Assembly: GCF_001647275.1 (NCBI RefSeq)
Contig: NZ_LRMM01000021.1
Coordinates: forward strand, 17,030-81,029
Source of the DNA: Rufibacter ruber
Lineage (GTDB): Bacteria; Bacteroidota; Bacteroidia; Cytophagales; Hymenobacteraceae
Reading direction: 5' to 3'
Length of the DNA stretch: 64,000 nucleotides
Made by a program: the position numbers and the translations under genes. The notes under the pieces are model-generated. The model saw nothing but the letters and a program-made list of their open reading frames with translations, searched no databases and was not told the origin of the DNA. Below, piece by piece: positions 1 to 10,942 of the stretch; position 1 is the stretch's first letter; every line of letters begins with the position of its first letter.

Positions 1-205
1 TGATAACCTTTGCCCAGGCATAGGAATAGGGACAACCCAATGAAAGTCGCTGGAAGATTCAAAACATTTTCTCAGAGGCTTTCTCTTTCTCCCGGTCTCG
101 CTGGTGATGGCAGAAACTTTACTGTCTCCTCATGATATAGAAATACTTTAATCTTTCCGGTTTCTCTGCCGTATACTTCACCTATGACCACCAACCAGTA
201 AGACT

Positions 206-442
206 ATGAAAAAAGTAACACATGTAGCGGCGGCAGCCTTATTGGCGCTGACTTTCGGGTTTGCCTCTTGTGAATCTAAGACCGCTCAAAACGTTGAAAA
301 CACAGCAGATGAGGTAGCAAATGATGCAGAGAATGCCTTTGATGAGGTAAAAGCCGAAGCTGATTCTATTTCTTTAGACTCTATTGAAGTGCGTGATGAA
401 CCCGTAAAAGATGGGGTTGCTGATAAGATAGAGAAGCAATAG
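206..442 (+). CDS. small putative lipoprotein
   Basis: A 78-residue protein with a basic start (MKK), a hydrophobic segment at residues 6-20 and a lipobox-like FASC with Cys22, so probably a lipid-anchored envelope protein. The mature part is acidic and rich in Ala, Glu and Asp, with a helical look (repeated AENxxDEV-type segments at about 30-55). I do not recognise a named family; similar short entericidin-like or stress-induced lipoproteins occur in Bacteroidota. It stands alone and is followed by a clear terminator at 482-520. Function unknown. Confidence 0.7.
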   Translation: MKKVTHVAAAALLALTFGFASCESKTAQNVENTADEVANDAENAFDEVKAEADSISLDSIEVRDEPVKDGVADKIEKQ

Positions 443-481
443 AAGGCAGTTCTTTTTACAGGAACAAAAAGTCTTTGAATA

Positions 482-520
482 AAAGGGCCATGGATGTCAG
501 CATCTTGGCCCTTTCTTTTT
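482..520 (+). terminator. rho-independent terminator of the small lipoprotein gene
   Basis: A nine-base perfect stem (AAAGGGCCA 482-490 with TGGCCCTTT 506-514) is followed by CTTTTT. It sits 40 bases after the stop codon at 442. Confidence 0.75.
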
Positions 521-583
521 GCCTACACCTAGGCAAATAATTCAAATTTTTTTTGGCATAATACCAAACAATAGAAAATAACG

Positions 584-591
584 TATCTTTG
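584..591 (+). promoter_or_regulatory. candidate -7 box (TAnnTTTG) for the gene at 641
   Basis: TATCTTTG matches the Bacteroidota primary-sigma -7 consensus TAnnTTTG and lies 50 bases before the GTG start. I do not see a convincing -33 TTTG at the usual distance. Confidence 0.4.
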
Positions 592-640
592 TGCTCCCCT
601 CCTCCCCCCTTTAATGCAGTAAGTAGTAGAAGCCTGATCT

Positions 641-1096
641 GTGGAACAGCAGTACCAGTTATCCCCGTTTACCCGTATCTCCCTGTATCCTGATGCCAAA
701 GCATTACAGGTGGAATGCGAAGGCTTTGTCTCCAGCGCCACCTACCGCAACCTCATGCTGCGAGGGCTTGAACTGATCAAGGCCTATGACATCAACTATG
801 TTGTCTACAACAAGAAAATCTTAGCGCCCCTTACACCAGATGACCATGACTGGCTGGCAGAAGAGATGCTGCCACAGCTGTTCACCACCTCTCTCCAGAA
901 GGTAGCCATCATAGAAGCCCAGGGCGGCCTGGACCACCTTACCCTGCGCAATATGGTTTATGCCCCGTATCTGTCCCTCAGCTTTGAAGTCCAGTATTTT
1001 GATGAAGTCTCTGTAGCGCTGGAGTGGTTCAAACAGGAAGAAGCCTCCACCATAAATGTCACAACAGAAATGCCGGTGGAGAAATCTTCTGGTTAA
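641..1096 (+). CDS. STAS/SpoIIAA-like hypothetical protein (paralogue of the gene at 56811)
   Basis: A 151-residue cytoplasmic protein with no signal or membrane segment. Its layout resembles the small STAS-like proteins of Bacteroidota: a beta strand near residue 20, a central segment on what the cell 'does' (YVVYNKK at about 53-59), a loop, and a C-terminal pattern VQYFDEVSVALEWF. The same pattern appears as VEYFQELEAALRWA in the 139-residue protein at 56811, so the two are paralogues. The start is GTG at 641; the upstream ATG is followed at once by a stop. The STAS-like assignment rests on overall pattern only. It is followed by a palindromic element and then a MITE-like repeat. Confidence 0.6.
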   Translation: MEQQYQLSPFTRISLYPDAKALQVECEGFVSSATYRNLMLRGLELIKAYDINYVVYNKKILAPLTPDDHDWLAEEMLPQLFTTSLQKVAIIEAQGGLDHLTLRNMVYAPYLSLSFEVQYFDEVSVALEWFKQEEASTINVTTEMPVEKSSG

Positions 1097-1101
1097 CCTC
1101 T

Positions 1102-1148
1102 GTTTCTGTTTTTGGCCTGTTTTCAAGAAAAACAGCAAAAACAGAAAC
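1102..1148. repeat. palindromic intergenic element, copy 1
   Basis: Outer arms GTTTCTGTTTTT and its complement AAAAACAGAAAC pair around an inner CTGTTTT/AAAACAG stem. It lies just after the stop of the STAS-like gene, so it could act as its terminator. Confidence 0.75.
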
Positions 1149-1329
1149 ACACAACTCAGAGTGACAAAGGCCAGAGGTGTCCCTGACTTGCCCTTTGTGG
1201 CCCATGTGACACAGCCCAACCCGCTTACCCGCCTGCCTTTACGTGACTGTCACCAAACCCGGGACCTGCCTCTGCGGCACCTTTCCCTGACAGAGCGCAC
1301 CTAAAACAGGTTATTACAACAGCAGTTTT

Positions 1330-1422
1330 AGAGATTGTTTAGTCTTTTGCGCTGCAAACGGGTATCAAAAGAACCTGGCTTCGCCTTTTTCGCTTGCAAA
1401 ATCAAAATTTAAAACAAGCTCT
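1330..1422. mobile_element. MITE-like element, short copy
   Basis: A 93-base non-coding unit bounded by imperfect terminal inverted repeats, AGAGATTGTTTAGT at 1330-1343 and TTAAAACAAGCTCT at 1409-1422. Its interior (TTTGCGCTGCAAACGGG, then AAAGAACCTG) is found again in reverse orientation at 54554-54712. It encodes no protein, as expected of a miniature element or a remnant insertion-sequence end. Confidence 0.5.
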
Positions 1423-1430
1423 TAGAGGGC

Positions 1431-2666
1431 TTAACCTTTTACCGGTTTTTTTTCGCCGCGGGCGTAGTCTTCCAGATACCGGTACCGCTCACACAGCTCC
1501 CCGTCTTGGGTGATGGTGGCTCTTTTTAAAACCCCTTCTTTGTCACCGTTCAGCAGGTGCGGGATCACCTGGTCAATCAATTGTCGGCCAAAATCACGGG
1601 AGGCGTTACGGGGCAGCTCACACGGCAGGTTGTCTACCGCCATAACGGTAAGGTTCTTTTTGGAGCTGTAAGCCGGCTCCAGCTTCTCTGACCACGGGTT
1701 GTAGTCAAAGGCAGGGTCAGCAATGGTAGACACCCGTTTGGTGCAGGGAATAGAGCCGTCTACATCACAGGTAATGTCAGCAATGGTGTTGATTTTGAAA
1801 TCGGGTTCGCGCATGTCCTCCTCTGTGAACAGCACGGGGGCACCGGGGTTCCAGTAGGCGCAGGCCATGAGCAGGTCAGTGGCTTTGGCAAATTTCCTGA
1901 AGGTAGACTGGTAGAGGTGCGGGTTCTGGTAAAAGTCCTGCGAGTCCCACACGGCCACATCTGGCCGCACGTGGTAGTCTGAGGACCGCAGCTGCGTATA
2001 CACCGGCTCGCCAAACTCTTTGTACAGGTAGTCAAACACGCTCACCCGCCTAATGCCCATGCGGTTGAGCACCTCTACCGCCCCCTCGGCCACCCTACCG
2101 CCGCCGGTCACGGCAATCTTGATGTTGGGCAGAAACTTCACCTTGAAAAACTCCTCCTGCATGTCTTCCATGTCCAGGCACTGGTGGGCGGGCTTGAGGT
2201 GGAACAGGTTCCATTTGCGGCCATAGGTCAGGAGCCCGTTGTAGGCGCCCACAATCCCGGCCCATCGGCCGAAGGCCACCACCCGCTCCCCCTTCTCATT
2301 GGTGATGGTTTCATAGTCAATCAACGTAATCTTCTTCTCCAGAATGGCCTGCAGCAGCTTCTGGTTGTGCGCCTGTTTCTTAATGGTGTGTGAGAAGAAA
2401 AAATACGTCTTATTAGGGATCAGCTGGTCAATGGGCACCTCTTTCACGCCCATGAGCACGTCACACCGGCCCAGGTCCTCTTTGAGCGGAATGCCCAGAT
2501 CTGTGTATTCCTGGTCTGAAAAGCACCGGAACGGGCTGGGCTGTACCACCAGCTGCACTTGCGGGAAGGCCTGCAGCACCTCCAGGCATTTCTTGGGGGA
2601 GAGGGGCACGCGTTTATCAACCGGCACTTTCCCTTCGCGCAGCACGCCAATTTTCAATCTGTCCAT
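1431..2666 (-). CDS. NAD(P)-dependent oxidoreductase, saccharopine/alanine dehydrogenase type
   Basis: A 411-residue enzyme of the AlaDH/PNT superfamily. The N-terminal domain opens with KIGVLREGKVPVDKRVPLSP, a hallmark of saccharopine dehydrogenase (lysine-forming, Lys1-like) and alanine dehydrogenase N-domains. The Rossmann domain has IAVTGGGRVAEGAVEVL at about residues 183-199. The C-terminal part has TIADITCDVDGSIPCT, typical of the Lys1-like branch that binds 2-oxoacid substrates. No membrane segments are seen. It is divergent from gcvP across a 210-base gap. Substrate is uncertain; a role in lysine or related amino-acid metabolism is inferred from the family. Confidence 0.8.
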   Translation of the reverse strand: MDRLKIGVLREGKVPVDKRVPLSPKKCLEVLQAFPQVQLVVQPSPFRCFSDQEYTDLGIPLKEDLGRCDVLMGVKEVPIDQLIPNKTYFFFSHTIKKQAHNQKLLQAILEKKITLIDYETITNEKGERVVAFGRWAGIVGAYNGLLTYGRKWNLFHLKPAHQCLDMEDMQEEFFKVKFLPNIKIAVTGGGRVAEGAVEVLNRMGIRRVSVFDYLYKEFGEPVYTQLRSSDYHVRPDVAVWDSQDFYQNPHLYQSTFRKFAKATDLLMACAYWNPGAPVLFTEEDMREPDFKINTIADITCDVDGSIPCTKRVSTIADPAFDYNPWSEKLEPAYSSKKNLTVMAVDNLPCELPRNASRDFGRQLIDQVIPHLLNGDKEGVLKRATITQDGELCERYRYLEDYARGEKKPVKG

Positions 2667-2691
2667 GTGAAACTTATTCTGTGGTAAAGTG

Positions 2692-2730
2692 GTGTTTTCA
2701 GCCTGTTTTCAGAAAAATAGCTCCAAAACG
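2692..2730. repeat. palindromic intergenic element, copy 2 (divergent spacer)
   Basis: GTTTTCAGCCTGTTTTC pairs imperfectly with GAAAAATAGCTCCAAAAC. It lies between two divergent genes, where no terminator is needed. Confidence 0.6.
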
Positions 2731-2795
2731 GCCAGGCGGCAACTACCCCGCCTGCAATTTAAAAGCTTAGGTTATATATAGTGAATTTTAACCTG

Positions 2796-2803
2796 TACTT
2801 TTG
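2796..2803 (+). promoter_or_regulatory. candidate -7 box for gcvP
   Basis: TACTTTTG matches TAnnTTTG and gives a leader of about 70 bases before the gcvP ATG. No glycine riboswitch was recognised in this leader. Confidence 0.45.
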
Positions 2804-2876
2804 TGTAATAAGGTAAGACAAACGCTTGTTTCTCTTGTTATAACCGAACACCTACACCACGCTAATACATATTTCC

Positions 2877-5792
<2,916 letters not shown>

Positions 5793-5815
5793 GCCTATCC
5801 CTTTTTCAGCTATAA

Positions 5816-5845
5816 GAAACGCCTGGGCAGTTGCTCAGGCGTTTC
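5816..5845 (+). terminator. gcvP terminator hairpin
   Basis: GAAACGCCTG and CAGGCGTTTC form a strong stem (5816-5825 with 5836-5845), followed immediately by the T-rich arm of palindromic copy 3. Confidence 0.7.
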
Positions 5846-5885
5846 TGTTTTCGGGCTGTTTTGGCCAAAAACAGCCCGAAAACAG
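5845..5885. repeat. palindromic intergenic element, copy 3
   Basis: A near-perfect hairpin: CTGTTTTCGGGCTGTTTT and AAAACAGCCCGAAAACAG around GGCCA. It is fused to the preceding gcvP terminator and lies between convergent genes. Confidence 0.85.
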
Positions 5886-5950
5886 GATACCTTCCAGCTC
5901 CTGATGGGAAAAGGATGAGGGTTTAGAGAAAAAAGTGGCTATGATTCTGC

Positions 5951-6139
5951 CTATCTGCAATGCACGTAGCAAAGCACTTTCTCGCACTTGCCCCATTGGC
6001 GGTTCTTGCATTGCTTTTTGGTAGACTTCGCGATGGCCTCACATTGCGGGTTGAACGCAGAACCTGCCAATGGCGCAGAGGCTGAGGACAGCAAGGTGAG
6101 CGAAACAAAACAGAACAGGGTGATGAGCACGTTTTTCAT
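5951..6139 (-). CDS. small secreted Cys-rich peptide, DUF5763-like
   Basis: A 62-residue protein. The start at 6139 is preferred over an in-frame upstream ATG because it begins with a clean signal peptide (MKNVLITLFCFVSLTLLSSA). The mature part has the pattern C-x3-[ST]KKQC-x7-C-x4-C-x2-H, recalling the short 'CxAxTKKGxxCxR...YCxxH' motif of DUF5763-type Bacteroidota peptides, which may bind a metal. It is convergent with gcvP and 118 bases from the divergent PorV-like gene. Function unknown. Confidence 0.6.
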   Translation of the reverse strand: MKNVLITLFCFVSLTLLSSASAPLAGSAFNPQCEAIAKSTKKQCKNRQWGKCEKVLCYVHCR

Positions 6140-6257
6140 AAAAAGTTTGTAAGGGTTTGGGAAGGAGCGAAAAATAAATGTACAAAAGTTAAACAAGATT
6201 TAATAGTACTTTCTGTAGAGAATTGCGTAGAAAACCCATTGGCCAACCCGCCCGCCT

Positions 6258-7088
6258 ATGCAGCATGTTCTACGGTTTTGTCTGCTTCTTTTTCTTTTGC
6301 CAACTGCTTATTCCGCTGAGGCGCAAATCAACAATGCCCCCGTGGGGGCCAGAGCGGCAGGTTTGGGCGGTGCGGCCGTTACGCTGCCAGACGTGTGGGC
6401 CCTCAGCAACAATCCGGCGGGCATGGCGGCGCTGAAAAAGCTGGAGCTGGGCGCCTACGCCTTCAACCGTTTCTCTCTGGCAGAACTGACCTCCATTGGT
6501 CTGCTGGCCGTGTACCCCACTCAAAAATTAGGGACGGTGGGCGTGGATTTGCAGCGGTTTGGCGGCGAGCTGTACAATGAGCAGCGGCTGGGTATTGGGC
6601 TGGCGCACCAGTTGGGCGTGGTCAGGCTCGGCCTGAAGGCCGATGTGCTGCAGGTGCGCGTGAAGGAGTGGGGCAGCCGCAAAGCCGTGGCCTTGAGTCT
6701 GGGCGGACAGTCAGAAGTGATTCCCAGGCTGGTGTTTGGGGCGCATATCTACAACGTGAACCAGGCCAAACTGGCCGAATTTGAGGATGAGCGCGTGCCC
6801 ACCGTCATGAAGATGGGGCTGAGTTACCAGGCCGCCGCCAAGGTGCTGCTGGTGGCAGAGGTGGAGAAGGAGTTGGAGTTTCCGGCGGCGGTGAAGGCGG
6901 GCGTAGAGTACCGGGTGCTGCCCGCGCTGGGGCTGCGGGGCGGTTTCCATTCGGGTACCCGTTCCGGCACGGCGGGCGTAGACGTAAAGTTCAGGCAGTT
7001 CCAGGTGGCGTATGCGCTGGGCGCGCAGCACCAGCTGGGCGTGAGCAACTACCTGAGCGTTGCCTATCAAGTTCCGCAGAAACTATGA
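6258..7088 (+). CDS. PorV/PorQ-like outer-membrane beta-barrel protein
   Basis: A 276-residue protein with a signal peptide ending SAEAQ near residue 23. The mature N terminus reads GARAAGLGGAAVTLPDVWA then NNPAGMAAL, the signature seen in Bacteroidota PorV/PorQ and FadL-like barrels. The rest alternates short beta strands with Gly-rich turns (GLGLRGGFHSG), consistent with an outer-membrane barrel. PorV-type proteins act as outer-membrane shuttles for the type IX secretion system, but many paralogues have unknown roles. Its stop overlaps the next gene's start (ATGA at 7085-7088), so the two are translationally coupled. Confidence 0.7.
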   Translation: MQHVLRFCLLLFLLPTAYSAEAQINNAPVGARAAGLGGAAVTLPDVWALSNNPAGMAALKKLELGAYAFNRFSLAELTSIGLLAVYPTQKLGTVGVDLQRFGGELYNEQRLGIGLAHQLGVVRLGLKADVLQVRVKEWGSRKAVALSLGGQSEVIPRLVFGAHIYNVNQAKLAEFEDERVPTVMKMGLSYQAAAKVLLVAEVEKELEFPAAVKAGVEYRVLPALGLRGGFHSGTRSGTAGVDVKFRQFQVAYALGAQHQLGVSNYLSVAYQVPQKL

Positions 7089-9165
7089 AAGTGCGTTTCT
7101 GGCTTGTTTTTCTGATTTTAGCCCTAAAACAGGGGGCCGCTGCACAAGACGTTCCGCGCCCGGCGGTAGACGTGGAGCTGCTGGTAGAGGAGCTTTTCGC
7201 GCAGCAGAGTGACGAGAACAGCGTGGCCTATGAAGACCTGTATGAGACGCTGCTGCAGTACTACCGCCAGCCGCTGGACCTTAACCGCGCCACCCGCGAA
7301 GAACTGCGCAGCCTCTTTTTGCTCTCAGAAAACCAGATTTCGGCGTTGCTCCAGCATATTTCAGACAACGGCCGGCTGTTGAGTCTGTATGAACTGCAGG
7401 CGGTTCCCGGGTTTGATTTGCTATCCATCCGGCGGCTGTTGCCGTTTGTGAGCGTACAGAGCCTGGGGCAGATTGGCCAGCGCACCTGGCGCGAACGGCT
7501 CAAGAATTCCGCCAACCACTCGCTGCTGCTGCGCTATGACCGCACCCTGCAGGAGCAGCGCGGCTACACCCCGCCCCAAGGCCGTTCCACCACCCGCTAC
7601 CTGGGCTCCCCAGACAAATACCTGCTGCGCTACCGCCTGAGCCAGCCGCGGGACTTCAGCTTTGGCGTGACCGCCGAAAAAGATGCGGGCGAGCAGTTCG
7701 CCTGGAACCCTGGCCAGCGGCTCTATGCCTTTGATTTCCTGTCTGCGCACGCGCAACTGTATGACCGGGGCGCGTTCAAGACCATCGCCGTGGGCGATTA
7801 CCAACTCCAGTTTGGGCAGGGGCTACTGCTTTCCAGCGGGTTCAGCGTAGGCAAGGGCGGCGAAACCATCACCACCATTCGGCGCAGCCAGCTGGGCATA
7901 CGGCCGCACACCTCGGCGCTGGAGGCCAACTTTTTCAGGGGAGCCGCCGCCACCCACCGCTACAAAAGGATTGAGACCACCCTCTTTTACTCCAACCGCC
8001 GGGTTGACGCCTCAATGGGCGACGTGCTGGCCGATGACACCACGTTGCTCACCTTAGGCGGCATCCAGACCTCAGGCCTGCACCGCACGCCCACTGAACT
8101 TGCCAACCGCCAGCGGGCGCGGGAACAGGTCATGGCGGTGACGTGACCTACCGGAACCCAAGGCAGACGCTGAGCGTGGGGGTAACGGCGCTGCACACGT
8201 GGTATAATGTGGCGCTGCAGCAACGGCCGGAGCTGTACAATCTCTTCGCTTTCAGCGGAAGTCAAAACACGGGTGTTGGTCTGCACTACAGCTATCTGTG
8301 GCAGAACCTGAACTTTTTTGGGGAGACGGTGCGGTCTGGCAACGGGGCGCTGGGTACGGTGAACGGGATTCTGGCAAGCCTTTCTGAGCGGGTGGAGCTG
8401 TCAATGGTGTACCGCCACTACGCCAGAGATTTCCAGAGCATGTACGGGGCCGCCTTCGGCGAAGCCAGCCGCAACCAGAACGAGCGCGGGCTGTACACGG
8501 GCCTCAAGGTGAAGTTCAGCAACCGCTGGCAGCTCACCGGCTACTATGACCGGTTCAGTTTTCCGTGGCTGCGGTACCGGGTAGACGCGCCCTCAGACGG
8601 CGAGGAATACCTGCTGCGGCTGCAGTTCATGCCCGGCAAGACCACGCTGCTCTACGGCCAATACCAGCACGAGCGCAAAGCCCGCAATGAGACGATAGCC
8701 GGCGAGGCGCTAAGGCAGGTGAATCCCACGTTTTCGCACCGTTATTTACTGTTGTTAGATGTGAGTCCGGTGCCTACGCTGCGGCTGCGTTCACGGGTGC
8801 AGGTGAGCCAGTTTAGGCAGAGCGGTCCGCAGCGCACCGGCTATTTCATGGGGCAGGACGTGACCTGGGAGCGCAACTACACCCGCCTCAGCGCCCGCTA
8901 CGCTCTGTTTGATTCTGATGACTATGACACCCGCCTCTACGTACCTGAGCAGGATGTGCTGTACGGGTTCTCCATTCCGGCATTTTTTGGGCGGGGCACG
9001 CATGTGTACCTGCTGGCGCAGCAGCGCATGACCAGAAACCTGGAGATCTGGTTTAAACTCAGCCACACCCACTACCGCGACCAGCGTACCGTGAGCACCG
9101 GTCTGGAGCAGATAGAAGGCCCCAGGCGTACTGATGTGCGGGTGCAGGCGCGCTACCGTTTTTGA
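7085..9165 (+). pseudogene. helix-hairpin-helix / outer-membrane barrel protein, split by a one-base deletion
   Basis: Two consecutive open frames (7085-8146 and 8143-9165) are halves of one protein of about 690 residues. The N part has a signal peptide (to about residue 20), then two HhH units at about 58-125 (LDLNRATREELRSLFLLS; ELQAVPGFDLLSIRRLLPF), as in ComEA-like domains. The rest is Tyr- and Arg-rich beta-barrel-like sequence, typical of large Bacteroidota proteins of this type. The first frame reads out as QVMAVT-stop while the other frame gives HGGDVTYRNP, the expected continuation, so one base is missing near 8130/8131. It is coupled to the PorV-like gene. Either a real null allele or a sequencing error. 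Confidence 0.75.
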
Positions 9166-9195
9166 CCTGTTCTTGGAAAAACAGCCCGGAAACAG
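9158..9195. repeat. palindromic intergenic element, copy 4 (degenerate)
   Basis: GTTTTTGACCTGTTCTTGG with GAAAAACAGCCCGGAAAC; the element begins inside the last codons and contains the stop codon of the barrel gene. Confidence 0.55.
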
Positions 9196-9302
9196 AGACT
9201 TTGGTTTTGGCCTGAGTGGGGGTGGGGGAAAGCACTGTGTGGCATCTTCAACCCATTCGGCCGAAAGGCGGGTATGTGTTGGTAAACGAACGGCAGGTAC
9301 GT

Positions 9303-9340
9303 CTGTTTTTGCCTGTTTCGCCAAAACAGGCCAAAAACGC
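9303..9340. repeat. palindromic intergenic element, copy 5
   Basis: GTTTTTGCCTGTTT pairs with AAACAGGCCAAAAAC around a CGCC-type loop. It ends about 10 bases before the 3' end of the minus-strand flavin reductase-like gene. Confidence 0.7.
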
Positions 9341-9349
9341 AACGGTGTT

Positions 9350-10000
9350 CTATTCTGGCACCGGCGCCTCTGCCGCCTGTAGGGGCGCATCTGGCTGCGG
9401 GGCGGGCAAACGGCCCAGGCGTTGGGTGACGTGGTAGCTGTTGAGGCCCGAGGCGGTCATGGTTTCGGCTTTCTCCAGGTCTACATAGCCGTCTTGCTGC
9501 AGGCAGTCTTGGGGAACCAGGGCCTCTACCACTTCGCCAATGACCAGAATGGTGCCGTTGAGCTTGATGTACGTGCGCTGCACCAGCTTAAGGCCTACCT
9601 TGATGTTGGCCTCCCGCACGTACGGGGCGGGATGGTTCTCTGAAAACTGCGGGGTGAAGCCGCAGAGGTCAAACTCTGACTGGCTGTGGTGGGCGCTGGT
9701 GTGGTGGGCGGCCTGGTAGAAACTTGGCTTTACGTGGTTGAGCGTGTAGTGCCCGGTCTTGATGATGTTGTTGAGGGTGTCGCGCACCACGCTGTCTGGC
9801 CGCACAATCATGCCAATGAGCGGCGGGTTGGCCCCTACATGGAACACCTGCGTGTACACGCTCAGGTTGGTGGTGCCTTTGCCGTCTACGGTACCCACCA
9901 GGCACAGGCTCTTGAAGCCCGAAAGCGAGGTGACAAAGTTGGCCCGGTAGGCTAGTTCCATCCCCAGAATATCTGACGTGGAAAAATGGCTGTCTGACAT
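9350..10000 (-). CDS. flavin reductase-like FMN-binding protein
   Basis: A 216-residue protein of the flavin-reductase-like FMN-binding split-barrel family. The fold is suggested by SLSGFKSLCLVGTVDGKGTTN, then PPLIGMIVRPDSVVRDTLNNI with the usual 'NI..TG.YTLN' segment (NNIIKTGHYTLNHV), and a later LVQRTYIKLNGTILVIGEV block. I chose the ATG at 10000 (MSDSHFSTSDI); a longer frame starts at 10078 but adds an atypical leader. Likely cytoplasmic. Its physiological partner is unknown. The C terminus is low-complexity (Pro, Ala, Gln). Confidence 0.75.
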   Translation of the reverse strand: MSDSHFSTSDILGMELAYRANFVTSLSGFKSLCLVGTVDGKGTTNLSVYTQVFHVGANPPLIGMIVRPDSVVRDTLNNIIKTGHYTLNHVKPSFYQAAHHTSAHHSQSEFDLCGFTPQFSENHPAPYVREANIKVGLKLVQRTYIKLNGTILVIGEVVEALVPQDCLQQDGYVDLEKAETMTASGLNSYHVTQRLGRLPAPQPDAPLQAAEAPVPE

Positions 10001-10222
10001 GGTGCTCAATACGCTGAAAACAGAGTGATCTACTATTCCCCTTCCGCCGGAAAGGACGGGAAAGTTAAGAAAAATCACGAACGCGGCCTAATGTGCCAGC
10101 CAGTCTTTAGCCCTGCCATGCACGGCTGCCTTGTAGCCTGAAGTAGGGCTGCCGCGCATGGCGGGCGGGAGGAGAAGCATACATGCCTCCTGTACTTTTG
10201 CCAAACCTAGATGATAGATTTT

Positions 10223-10237
10223 ACTAATTAAATTAGT
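10223..10237. promoter_or_regulatory. candidate operator upstream of umuDC (perfect palindrome)
   Basis: ACTAATT-A-AATTAGT is a perfect 7+1+7 inverted repeat about 128 bases before umuD. It could bind a dimeric regulator. A LexA site cannot be claimed, since the LexA consensus for this group is not something I can verify here. Confidence 0.35.
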
Positions 10238-10289
10238 TTTAAGCAAGGTTTAATCAGTGTAAAAACGGCTGTGGATAAATTTATAGTGG

Positions 10290-10313
10290 TATATGTTAAA
10301 CTATATGCTAAAA
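10290..10313. promoter_or_regulatory. tandem 12-base repeat before umuD
   Basis: TATATGTTAAAC is followed directly by TATATGCTAAAA, 52-75 bases before the umuD ATG. Twelve-base phasing places the two copies on nearly the same helix face, as for a tandem operator. Confidence 0.35.
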
Positions 10314-10364
10314 TTATTAGTAAAATTGACCTGAAAACGATTATTACCCTTTGTCAACGTTGCT

Positions 10365-10862
10365 ATGTCTATTGACGAATTCTACGCGCCAGAACAAGAT
10401 GATGCAGCGGCAGGAGCCGCACTGGTTAAGAAACTCCAGCCTACCGGGTTTCCTTCGCCGGCGGCGAACTATGCGTCTGTTTCCATTAACCTGAATGAAT
10501 ATCTCAATATCAGGGCCTCGTCCTGCTTTCTGGCGCGGGTAAAGGGCGGGGGCATGTTAAAAGACATACACCCAGACGATTTGCTGGTGATTGACCGGTC
10601 GCTGCCCCTGCAGAACCAATGCCTTGTGCTGGCCACGCTGAATGATGAGTTTGTGGTGCGCCGCTACTGTGAAACTGCCGGCAAGAAAACACTGGAGACA
10701 GAAGGAGAGGGTAAGGTGGCGATAGAGTTGGTAGCAGGGACCGAGTACTCTATTTGGGGGGTAGTCTCTTGGGTGGTGCACCGGTGCCTGCCAGAGGCAA
10801 AGAGAACGGGAAAGAGCGGTGCGCAGGCGAGCCGTTCAAAGGCATCTGGGCAAGTTAAGTAA
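10365..10862 (+). CDS. umuD: UmuD-like protein with lost protease dyad
   Basis: A 165-residue S24/LexA-type protein in the position of umuD. It keeps the cleavage-region block GFPSPAANY at residues 28-36 and the fold motif IHPDDLLVIDRSL. The catalytic Ser is replaced: the usual G-[DN]-S-M is GGGM (Gly63), codon GGC, one transition from AGC. The catalytic Lys is replaced by Arg in DEFVVRRY (Arg99), and the residue before the scissile Gly is Thr27 instead of Cys. Autocleavage by the standard mechanism therefore looks impossible. The C terminus carries an extra basic tail of about 20 residues. umuC follows after 80 bases that hold a palindromic element. Confidence 0.85.
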   Translation: MSIDEFYAPEQDDAAAGAALVKKLQPTGFPSPAANYASVSINLNEYLNIRASSCFLARVKGGGMLKDIHPDDLLVIDRSLPLQNQCLVLATLNDEFVVRRYCETAGKKTLETEGEGKVAIELVAGTEYSIWGVVSWVVHRCLPEAKRTGKSGAQASRSKASGQVK

Positions 10863-10909
10863 AAGTGCGTTTTTGCTGTTTTGCTGAAAACAGGCCAAAA
10901 ACGCACTTT
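10862..10909. repeat. palindromic intergenic element, copy 6 (inside umuDC)
   Basis: AAAGTGCGTTTTTG pairs with CAAAAACGCACTTT. Here the outer arm is AGTGCG/CGCACT instead of the usual TTTCTG/CAGAAA, yet it stays fully paired. The copy sits between two genes that should be cotranscribed. Confidence 0.8.
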
Positions 10910-10942
10910 CCCTCTATTTTCTGGTATCTAAAAAACTTTGAT

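Larger units (their letters stand above)
10001..10364. other. intergenic region between flavin reductase-like gene and umuD
   Basis: This 364-base gap serves divergent genes. The half near umuD is AT-rich and holds a perfect 15-base palindrome, a tandem 12-base repeat and a promoter-like box, listed separately. A further TACTTTTG at 10193-10200 could be another -7 box. No coding sequence is supported. Confidence 0.6.

Noticed and set aside
1..205. Possible end of a gene upstream of the first lipoprotein
   Set aside because: No frame with a convincing C terminus; treated as non-coding.
1056..1304. 82-codon frame downstream of the first STAS-like gene
   Set aside because: Translates the palindromic element (giving FCFWPVF), a hallmark of false frames across this window.
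2667..2876. Glycine riboswitch before gcvP
   Set aside because: No tandem glycine-aptamer core motifs were seen in this 210-base spacer.
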